Assembly: GCA_003577315.1 (NCBI GenBank)
Contig: QEVK01000032.1
Location: 1-33,610, forward strand
DNA length: 33,610 nt
DNA from: Hyphomicrobiales bacterium
Lineage (GTDB): Bacteria > Pseudomonadota > Alphaproteobacteria > Rhizobiales > Rhizobiaceae
Reading direction: 5' to 3'
Below are positions 28,781-33,610 of the stretch, piece after piece. The notes below the pieces were generated by a model that saw only the letters and a list, made by a program, of their open reading frames with translations, had not been told where the DNA came from and searched no databases. Made by a program: the position numbers and the translations under genes. Position 1 is the first letter of the stretch. Each line of letters starts with the position of its first letter.

Positions 28781-28796
28781 CGGGGGCAATCCCCCG
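28781..28796. terminator. GC hairpin downstream of the DUF429 gene
   Basis: CGGGGG and CCCCCG form a perfect six-base stem with a CAAT loop, 55 bases beyond the DUF429 stop codon. No T-run follows on either strand. It may end the DUF429 transcript. Confidence 0.3.
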
Positions 28797-28851
28797 CCTA
28801 AATCCAAACACCATGCCCATACTGTGCGGTGAGGCGCGGCTATGAGCCGGA

Positions 28852-29661
28852 TCATCCCACATTCTCATTTGCGACAGGTATCCAGATTGCAGCATCATCG
28901 TCGCCGTAAGGGATTGCGCGGCCTTCAAGCGCACAGATGCCAACCCATGCACAGATGACGGCATCAAGCGCATCCTCGAACGCTTTCAGTTCCCATGTTG
29001 CGGCGGTGTGCTGCGGAACAGGGAGCATCGCACTCACGCCTGCAATCTCGCTCTCCAACGCAGTGATTATCGCCACCCACTGCTCCAGCAAACGACAGCG
29101 GCGGTTCGCAGGCGTTTCAGTCCGCCAATAACTTCTTGTCTTTGAAACCTTGTAGGGCAGGCGTTCAATCGCGCTTGTGAGTTCGACCAGAGCGGGATGC
29201 GGATAGACTTCGATCAGTCCCGGCGTTGAAATGGCCTTCGTCAGTAGCGGATAGCTGGATGCCTCACATGCTTCGCGCAATGCGTCACTGATCGGACCCG
29301 GACGAATTGCGCTCGGCGTGTGCGTTCCGCATTTCCTGGCCCCGTAGGCGCGCGAAACTGCATCGTCGGCACTGCGGCGAGCGATGATCGCTGTTCTCGC
29401 CAACGGCATATCGACAGCGACCAGATCGACGCCGCTACAACCAATCATTGACGACGCCGCGTTGAGTATCGTGCCCAAATCCATGATGGAGGGCGACGGC
29501 CTACTTTGCTCACTGATCGGCCGTTCGCTGCCGTCAATGAAGTTCAGGTATGATGCGGCTACGGCAATCAGTCGCCAAACTGAACCGCTGTTCTCGATCA
29601 GTGCAACGCCACTCGGTTGAGTTGCAGTCCAAGCGGCGTCAATTCCAAGCACTGCTGTCAT
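28852..29661 (-). CDS. DUF429 domain protein (predicted RNase H-like nuclease fold)
   Basis: A 269-residue protein beginning MTAVLGIDAAWTATQPSGVALI, whose GIDAAWT motif with Asp is the DUF429 signature and resembles the first strand of an RNase H-like fold. Further conserved points are LVAVDMPLAR (about residues 81-90), SDDAVSRAYGARKCGTHTP-type segment (about 98-113), GLIEVYPHPALV (about 147-158), and ELKAFEDALDAVICAWVG (about 223-240) near the end with an acidic pair. The family is predicted to be nuclease-like but is uncharacterised. It is the first gene of the accessory region and reads toward the tRNA. Its G+C is lower than that of the core genes. Confidence 0.8.
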   Translation of the reverse strand: MTAVLGIDAAWTATQPSGVALIENSGSVWRLIAVAASYLNFIDGSERPISEQSRPSPSIMDLGTILNAASSMIGCSGVDLVAVDMPLARTAIIARRSADDAVSRAYGARKCGTHTPSAIRPGPISDALREACEASSYPLLTKAISTPGLIEVYPHPALVELTSAIERLPYKVSKTRSYWRTETPANRRCRLLEQWVAIITALESEIAGVSAMLPVPQHTAATWELKAFEDALDAVICAWVGICALEGRAIPYGDDDAAIWIPVANENVG

Positions 29662-29841
29662 GCGGTCGCCCTAGCCAATTCGATGTCGATCTAACGCGGG
29701 CTAATAGCAAACGCCAAGGTGCTGCATTGGGAAAATAGTCCTCATTCTCCCGCGACACCTAGCTCCGATCCGGGCGCATACAACATACATTTGGACACAA
29801 GTGCTCGATTTTACCTGCCGGGAGTAGCGGTATTGGCTGCT

Positions 29842-30054
29842 CTACGGGCGCCTTTTCAGCAGGTCAGCAGCCTCTACTTCCAGCACGATTGCCAGCCGAT
29901 CAACGACATCAATGCTGGCACCATACACACAGCGTTCAAGCGAACTGATGTAAGTCCGGTCAATGTCCGCACGATGCGCCAATTCCTCTTGCGACAGGCC
30001 CTTCGCCAGTCGGAGCGCCTTCAAATTCTGTGCGAACACCTCTCGTATTTCCAT
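29842..30054 (-). CDS. XRE family helix-turn-helix regulator
   Basis: A 70-residue protein that is almost wholly a lambda-repressor-like domain: FAQNLKALRLAKGLSQEELAHRADIDRTYISSLERCVYGASIDVVDRLAIVLEV. Helix-turn-helix is at about residues 21-41 (SQEELAHRADIDRTYISSLE). Size and pattern resemble small C-protein-like or phage-type repressors. ATG 30054 is the natural start; the open frame upstream lacks family similarity. It diverges from the membrane operon at 30204, and a long palindrome (30073-30110) lies between the two, overlapping a predicted promoter in each direction, so it probably represses both itself and that operon. No restriction-modification genes are near. Confidence 0.88.
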   Translation of the reverse strand: MEIREVFAQNLKALRLAKGLSQEELAHRADIDRTYISSLERCVYGASIDVVDRLAIVLEVEAADLLKRRP

Positions 30055-30072
30055 ACATGGGAGAGAGGCGTC

Positions 30073-30110
30073 TTGTTGAGTATCCTTCCACGGAGTATTC
30101 TCAACACAAG
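30073..30110. promoter_or_regulatory. palindromic operator overlapping divergent promoters
   Basis: The half-site CTTGTTGAGTATCC (30072-30085) is mirrored by GGAGTATTCTCAACACAAG (30092-30110): GTTGAGNATNC on both sides, 11 of 14 central positions symmetric. On the plus strand TTGTTG (30073-30078), 17 bases, TATTCT (30096-30101) reads as a promoter toward the membrane operon; on the minus strand GATACT at the mirrored place (30080-30085) reads as the -10 for the XRE gene. A repressor bound here would block both. Confidence 0.65.
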
Positions 30111-30203
30111 GGATTGCGGACCAACTTCGGAGCGGCGTCCGTGTCGGCAGCCAACTGTGCTGACTTCCTCGTCGGCTCCGATTGAGAATGGGAAGTGAGC
30201 ACG

Positions 30204-30491
30204 ATGCAGAGAACGACCGGCGCACTCGGCTCGGCATTTACCTTCTATATCTCGGTTGGATCAATTTTGTTTATGCTCTCGCTGTTTTCGTACTTAACAG
30301 CGTTTATTCCGATGCTGTCACAAAATTGCAGAATGCAAGATGGATTGTATCTGTATTTTGTTGTCGGAATTGTCGGTGCATTTTCCTCTTTGGTGAAGAT
30401 TGTATTGTGGCCCCTTGGTCTGTGGGCCGCTCTCACTGGTCGTGTAGGCTTTTTGTTTTGGCTGTTTCCGGGATGGTTTGTGGAATGCTAA
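30204..30491 (+). CDS. small three-helix membrane protein, unknown (island)
   Basis: A 95-residue, very hydrophobic protein with three predicted membrane segments (about residues 10-36, 47-67 and 70-90) and few charged residues. GGAAGTGAG (30191-30199) fits as ribosome binding site for ATG 30204; a GTG at 30195 is the alternative. I recognise no family. Its stop overlaps the next gene's start by seven bases (ATG 30485), so the two are translationally coupled. G+C is near 45%, far below the core genome, with codons (ATA, TTA, TTT-rich) unlike the neighbours: recently acquired DNA. It lies under the palindromic operator and divergent XRE gene. Possible roles such as membrane-acting effector are speculative. 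Confidence 0.65.
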   Translation: MQRTTGALGSAFTFYISVGSILFMLSLFSYLTAFIPMLSQNCRMQDGLYLYFVVGIVGAFSSLVKIVLWPLGLWAALTGRVGFLFWLFPGWFVEC

Positions 30492-30937
30492 CAAAAATGT
30501 CGAATATGACATCACGGGATGTTATAAATAAACACTTATACCATATTAGATATTATTTATATGTTTCTTTAGCCATTGTAATTGCTGCGATTGCATTGCT
30601 CGTGTATTTCAAACCTGCGACAGTGAGCATTGCATACGATACCGCAGATCGGTGTTCGGGCTTCGGCACAAACGTCATCGTGACTATAACAAATTACCAT
30701 TTCAGACCGCTCGCAAGCTCGGTTATAATTGTGCGAGCCTACAAGAAAGGGTTTTCCAAAAATCTTTTCACGACACGGGAAAAGAAAGGCATCGCCTTCA
30801 AACAAACAAGAATTATAGAACCATTCAGAAGCACAGCTTTTTGCAAAACGTTCAACGATTATGTATATTTGGAAAATCCAGATAAATTGGTATGGTCTGG
30901 AGAAATTGCATATAAGAATTATGGATACCCATACTGA
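30485..30937 (+). CDS. single-pass membrane protein with extracytoplasmic domain, unknown (island)
   Basis: A 150-residue protein with one membrane anchor (about residues 24-42, YLYVSLAIVIAAIALLVYF) preceded by a positively charged N-terminus, then a domain of about 105 residues with alternating beta pattern (VSIAYDTADRC, TNVIVTITNYHF, ASSVIIVRAYKK, ACKTF-type end) and just two cysteines, C57 and C120, which could form a disulfide outside the cytoplasm. No family recognised; an immunoglobulin-like fold is my guess. It overlaps the upstream membrane-protein gene by seven bases and is the most AT-rich gene in the window (about 37-40% G+C). The two surely work together. Both are foreign to the core genome. 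Confidence 0.65.
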   Translation: MLTKMSNMTSRDVINKHLYHIRYYLYVSLAIVIAAIALLVYFKPATVSIAYDTADRCSGFGTNVIVTITNYHFRPLASSVIIVRAYKKGFSKNLFTTREKKGIAFKQTRIIEPFRSTAFCKTFNDYVYLENPDKLVWSGEIAYKNYGYPY

Positions 30938-30942
30938 GAGCG

Positions 30943-31464
30943 TTATGTTCTAAACTGCACCCTAGCGTAGGCTACCCTAATGTCGTCCGCCCCTATCCAG
31001 AAGAAGTTTGCGTCAAACTCATACCATCCACGTCCAGAATTTACGATAACGCCGCACAGCTCGAATTTCTTTATTGCGAGGCGCACACGCTCGACCGAGC
31101 ACCGTAGTTCGTCCGCGATCTGTTGCTGCGTTCGTTCCACACGGCAACCGGGCAAGAACACGGTATGTGGAACAAGTCCATTCTGATCCGCTGGACCTTG
31201 TGCGCGGGTGACGGGAAATCTCAGGTGCCCGACCATGCAGTTCAGAACCTCATGGTCGATCGTCTCGCCCTCTGCACGTAGGAAGCGTATCCAATTGTGA
31301 AATCCGCCAAAGTAGCGGACATAGGGTGCAATTCTGCGCTTCTGATAGACGGATACTTCGAGATCAGGCGCAGACCCAACCGCTTCACGCGCACGTCGCC
31401 GTTCACTCGACGTGTCTCTTACCCAAATGGTCGGATGCAGGTCAGGCCGGATTGGTCGAGGCAT
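30943..31464 (-). CDS. winged-helix protein, possibly replication- or regulation-related
   Basis: A 173-residue protein. Its C-terminal half RTQQQIADELRCSVERVRLAIKKFELCGVIVNSGRGWYEFDANFFWIG (about residues 115-163) is a winged helix-turn-helix whose end, a wing followed by a Phe/Trp-Ile-Gly sequence, resembles plasmid and phage Rep-type proteins such as RepL-like initiators. The N-terminal half (YVRYFGGFHNWIRFLRAEGE) is not recognised. ATG 31464 is chosen; a TTG at 31488 extends it by eight residues; neither has a good Shine-Dalgarno. It ends only six bases from the convergent membrane-operon stop codon. Downstream of the excisionase-like gene on the same strand. Replication role is inference only. 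Confidence 0.55.
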   Translation of the reverse strand: MPRPIRPDLHPTIWVRDTSSERRRAREAVGSAPDLEVSVYQKRRIAPYVRYFGGFHNWIRFLRAEGETIDHEVLNCMVGHLRFPVTRAQGPADQNGLVPHTVFLPGCRVERTQQQIADELRCSVERVRLAIKKFELCGVIVNSGRGWYEFDANFFWIGADDIRVAYARVQFRT

Positions 31465-31517
31465 TGGTAAGAAATCCCAATCGGGCAAGGGGTTTCGTAC
31501 CCTGCCGAGGGCAATAT

Positions 31518-31533
31518 CCCAATGAGAATTGGG
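31518..31533. repeat. CCCAAT-N4-ATTGGG inverted repeat
   Basis: A perfect six-base inverted repeat with a four-base centre (GAGA), between the winged-helix gene and the excisionase-like gene. A third CCCAAT word lies at 31476-31481. It is a possible operator for either DNA-binding protein, placed 54 bases before the winged-helix gene's start. Confidence 0.4.
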
Positions 31534-31558
31534 TTAGCGGACGGATATTTGTAATATT

Positions 31559-31594
31559 ATCAATAGGATAGATATCTAATATCTATTTATTGAT
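31559..31594. repeat. 36-base AT-rich inverted repeat
   Basis: ATCAAT (31559-31564) pairs with ATTGAT (31589-31594), and ATAGATAT (31568-31575) with ATATCTAT (31579-31586), around a three-base loop that is the TAG stop codon of the excisionase-like gene. It is within a run of almost pure A/T (31545-31594), very unlike its surroundings. It might be a terminator, a protein-binding site or part of a replication or recombination origin. Confidence 0.55.
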
Positions 31595-31842
31595 CCTACC
31601 GCCTGGTTTGGTCGCTCGCTTGTCGAGGCACGGCGCATCTGCTCAAGCCATTGCCGCACGGCCCCGGCGCTGTAAGCGACTAAGCGCCCGATCTTCACGT
31701 ATTCCGGCCCCTTGCCCTCATGCCGCCAGCGGGCGAGTGTCTGTTGCGACAAGCCGACATAGGCGGGCATCTGGCGGGACGGGATCAGGATTTCGTCGTT
31801 GTCGGGCAGTGGCCGAAGGTGGGGCGTCAAATCGAGCGACAT
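31576..31842 (-). CDS. AlpA/excisionase-like helix-turn-helix protein
   Basis: An 88-residue protein whose core IPSRQMPAYVGLSQQTLARWRHEGKGPEYVKIGRLVAYSAGAVRQWLEQ (about residues 20-68) is the MerR-like HTH_17 fold of AlpA and phage excisionases: a helix-turn-helix with the TLARWR recognition helix, then the GxxP-K-GR-V-Y wing. Such small proteins regulate or direct excision of integrated elements. GGAG eight bases ahead supports ATG 31842. Together with the downstream winged-helix protein and the island location this is probably part of the element's own mobility or replication control. No integrase lies in the window. Confidence 0.8.
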   Translation of the reverse strand: MSLDLTPHLRPLPDNDEILIPSRQMPAYVGLSQQTLARWRHEGKGPEYVKIGRLVAYSAGAVRQWLEQMRRASTSERPNQAVGSINRY

Positions 31843-31910
31843 CGGGCTATCTCCGTAGGAATCCGTTGATACCCATGCCTACCGGCTCTCATGGCGCCGG
31901 TCTGGTAACA

Positions 31911-32438
31911 CTATTCAGCGTTATTCGATCCGATTCGATTGAGCCGCGAACATAGCTTCGCCCGCCGTTGTTTGTTCGCTTTCGAGAAGATGGCCGCGGC
32001 CTTCTGCCATTGCCGAGTGAGAACGAACTCAAAGATATTGTTGCTGCTATAGGCGATAGCTGGGTCAAGCCCCGCTGCTATCAATCCGCGATACCGTTTG
32101 TATTCCGCCAACAGAATGAGCTTGTCGTGATCGGGATCAGTGTGTCCTGCGATCTTTTTCGTACGCCTGCGGCGTGGCTTGACATCGGGAAGCTGTTCCA
32201 TTGCGCGCTCGATGGCTGTTTCCAATGCTGCACCGCGCTGATGCTCGATGTCGGCATGTCGAAACAGCTTGAGCGCGTTTGCATTGATCGGCTGGCCGCG
32301 TATCGGGAGCTTGCCTAGCGAAGCGTCAATGTCTGAGATCGTTCCCGGATCGGCAGCTTGCAAAAACTGAAAACGGGCTTCGAGCAAAAGGGCGAAATCG
32401 TCTTTGCCCAAGTTGGCATGAAAGATAGGCGTAGTCAT
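31911..32438 (-). CDS. hypothetical protein (island)
   Basis: A 175-residue soluble protein, mostly helical, with a basic patch KPRRRRTKK at about residues 86-94 and a basic C-terminus (KANKQRRAKLCSRLNRIG). No family recognised. The N-terminal half (FHANLGKDDFALLLEARFQFLQAADPG) has no known motif. The basic regions would suit DNA or RNA binding. It is in the same orientation as the excisionase-like and winged-helix genes, 68 bases upstream of the former, so the three may be one transcript. No clear Shine-Dalgarno is seen before ATG 32438. Confidence 0.6.
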   Translation of the reverse strand: MTTPIFHANLGKDDFALLLEARFQFLQAADPGTISDIDASLGKLPIRGQPINANALKLFRHADIEHQRGAALETAIERAMEQLPDVKPRRRRTKKIAGHTDPDHDKLILLAEYKRYRGLIAAGLDPAIAYSSNNIFEFVLTRQWQKAAAIFSKANKQRRAKLCSRLNRIGSNNAE

Positions 32439-32582
32439 CGTTTGCGGCGTGGTCGGTAGACTTGTTCTTTCCTATCACGCCACAGGCGTCGTTGAGCAGT
32501 GTCATACGTTGCGCGAGGTTCGTTCTTCCTTCCCGTCACTTTTCCGTTTACGGTAGCAAATAATGTTGTGGCAGGGATCGAC

Positions 32583-32960
32583 ATGCGTGCTTTCACATTG
32601 GCAGTTGTTACAGGGATGGTCGTTCAGACTGGAGCCGTTTTCGCGCAGGACTACGGACGATATAGCGCGAACCCATATGCCAGTAATCGTGTGAACCCTT
32701 ACGAGCTTGGTGGCGAATCGTATGGAAATGGGTCTAACAGCCCGCGTCTTTACAATGACGATGGTCAGTTTCGCGGGAACTTCAACAGTAACCCGTATGA
32801 TCCAGATAGTGTCGCAAACCCCTATGGACGCTATGGAAGTCAGTACTCGTCGGACAGCATCAACAACCCTTACGGCGCAGGAAGCCAGTATCGGAGTGAT
32901 AGTCCGACAAACCCCTACGGTCAGGGGTTGCGGGTATGTGGACCGTATGGATGTGACTAG
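32583..32960 (+). CDS. secreted NPY-repeat protein, unknown function
   Basis: A 125-residue protein with a signal peptide (residues 1-22, ending AVFAQD) and a low-complexity mature region of Asn, Ser, Gly, Tyr and Pro. The motif NPY recurs six times (SANPY, RVNPYE, SNPYDPDS, VANPYG, INNPYG, PTNPYG) with spacers of about 8-20 residues of type GSQYSSDS. A short CGPYGCD tail carries two Cys. I know similar unnamed proteins in rhizobial accessory DNA but no function. GGGATCG precedes ATG 32583. Divergent from the 31911-32438 gene. Confidence 0.6.
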   Translation: MRAFTLAVVTGMVVQTGAVFAQDYGRYSANPYASNRVNPYELGGESYGNGSNSPRLYNDDGQFRGNFNSNPYDPDSVANPYGRYGSQYSSDSINNPYGAGSQYRSDSPTNPYGQGLRVCGPYGCD

Positions 32961-33012
32961 AACACCCATAACCGCCTAGCGAACTCTTATGAGGTGAGAC
33001 CGGCAAGCATGG

Positions 33013-33236
33013 TCATGCCAGTGTCAATCGCCGGGATGGTGCTGGAACGTCGCGGCCAAGATCGCCAGCAGCTTCAATCCACGCGCAGCGATTGCATCCT
33101 GCACGTTGATTATCGCCTCTTGTGGCGTCTCGCCGTCGCTCATGCAGCCGGGAAGATCGGGAACGGTTGCAAGAAAGCCGCCGCCTTCTTCCAGCGGAAG
33201 CGGTGAGACGATGACGGGATATTCAAGACGGTTCAT
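33013..33236 (-). pseudogene. hicB: HicB-family antitoxin, frameshifted
   Basis: The N-terminal 51 residues are HicB: MNRLEYPVIVSPLPLEEGGGFLATVPDLPGCMSDGETPQEA, with the partial RNase H-like fold, to NVQDAIAA. At about 33082-33083 two extra bases (or one missing) shift the frame; in the next frame WIEAAGDLGRDVPAPSRRLTLA follows and stops at 33013-33015, exactly the expected HicB tail. As written, translation ends at 33024 with an unrelated tail. No hicA toxin gene is found beside it, so this is an orphan decayed remnant or a sequencing error. Confidence 0.8.
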
Positions 33237-33278
33237 GGTGCGACCCTCACGGCGTCGACAAACGCAACGAGCTTGCGA

Positions 33279-33294
33279 ATATATATATATATAT
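33279..33294. repeat. (AT)8 microsatellite
   Basis: Sixteen bases of alternating A and T, 43 bases upstream of the hicB start codon. It would be prone to length variation. The remaining part of the 33237-33517 spacer has only a short open frame (33293-33481) without coding support. Confidence 0.85.
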
Positions 33295-33517
33295 GGGCTT
33301 TATCGGGCGTTTGGAATTGGCAGCGACGAGCGGCGGTACCGAGCTTGAACTTGGGCTTCGGGGTGGGAAACTGCCATTCCCTTGTTCATGGGGCGGCTAT
33401 GCGGGACGGATCGGACGTTCGGTGGCTGTTGCAATGACTGATGGAAAGCTTACTAATGCGATAAAAGTGTCTTTAAAATGAGAATGTGATGGACGGCAAA
33501 GCTCTCGCTCAGATGAT

Positions 33518-33610
33518 TGTCAACGGCGGAGTAAAAGTCGGCCATTGGGCGGCGCAAAAGTAGTCCACTTGGCGGCGCATTTGGGGAACGCCGGGAGGGC
33601 GTAGCCCGAC
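33518..33610 (+). mobile_element. terminus of an IS21-family-like insertion sequence (partial)
   Basis: From about 33518 (TGT...) a unit of 23 bases recurs: GGCGGAGTAAAAGTCGGCCA at 33525, GGCGGCGCAAAAGTAGTCCA at 33548, and a degenerate GGCGGCGCATTTGGGG at 33571. Multiple short repeats of this AAAAGT-type with a TG start are characteristic of IS21-family ends. The following GGGCGTAGCCC is a small hairpin. The transposase genes istA/istB would lie beyond the right edge. G+C rises again here. Confidence 0.55.

Noticed and set aside
29719..30198. Plus-strand open frame overlapping the XRE gene
   Set aside because: The opposite strand has a recognisable XRE domain; this frame has no similarity and no good start.
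28720..32180. A shared 15-base word ACGCCTGCGGCGTGG at about 28730 and about 32164 as an attachment-site pair
   Set aside because: It contains a common GC palindrome (CGCCTGCGGCG), the surroundings differ completely, and one copy lies in a coding region; likely chance.
33293..33481. Short plus-strand open frame of 62 codons after the (AT)8 run
   Set aside because: No ribosome binding site (the start is inside the AT run), no recognisable domain; coding not supported.
33518..33610. CRISPR array from the 23-base-period repeats
   Set aside because: No spacers of separate sequence between units; the repeats are contiguous and fit an insertion-sequence end.

Overview
The window is a GC-rich chromosomal segment (roughly two-thirds G+C over the first 28.5 kb) of an alphaproteobacterium, most likely Hyphomicrobiales/Rhizobiales close to Phyllobacteriaceae (Mesorhizobium-like). 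This rests on a circularly permuted two-piece tmRNA gene with the tag ANDNYAEARLAA, an sspB-DUF4169-ribbon-helix-helix operon, the series thyA-folA-hflK-hflC-DUF2065-Do protease, serB/miaA next to ilvB-ilvN, and a BA14K-family protein. The genus is inferred; the class is well supported.

Layout. 1-1126: end of an unidentified gene, then sspB-DUF4169-RHH on the minus strand. 1264-1583: permuted ssrA (minus). 1804-7508: DUF2853, thyA, folA, then hflK-hflC-DUF2065 behind a good sigma70-type promoter, then a secreted Do/DegP-type protease: nucleotide synthesis followed by envelope protein quality control. 7551-11845: GNAT acetyltransferase and serB (minus), miaA (plus), a HerA-like ATPase (minus). 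12070-15835: a membrane acyltransferase, then ilvB-ilvN preceded by a 16-codon leader peptide (MKTSILIVGKRMGRAA) and an intrinsic terminator, which reads as a branched-chain amino acid attenuator. 16000-21365: LysE exporter, a hypothetical protein, a RecD-like helicase, pdxJ, kup. 21411-23138: a TetR regulator with an 18-bp perfect palindrome, then ilvC carrying an out-of-frame deletion. 23203-28229: BA14K protein, an endonuclease/exonuclease/phosphatase-family protein, and a MacA/MacB-type efflux system in two polypeptides plus adaptor.

From the tRNA-Lys(CTT) gene at 28542 the character changes: G+C falls, genes become short and mostly unknown, and the segment ends in what looks like the terminus of an IS21-family element running off the window. 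This is an accessory region (genomic island) next to a tRNA gene. It holds a DUF429 protein, a small XRE repressor divergent from a very AT-rich two-gene membrane operon with a palindromic operator between them, a winged-helix protein and an AlpA/excisionase-like protein, a secreted NPY-repeat protein and a frameshifted hicB. No integrase is present inside the window.

The observations most worth follow-up are the ilvB leader/attenuator, the about 50-bp deletion in ilvC that removes a conserved active-site serine segment, the two copies of a GAATAGCG-type palindromic repeat (one abutting the pdxJ start codon), and the XRE-controlled AT-rich membrane operon in the island, which I cannot assign to any known system.
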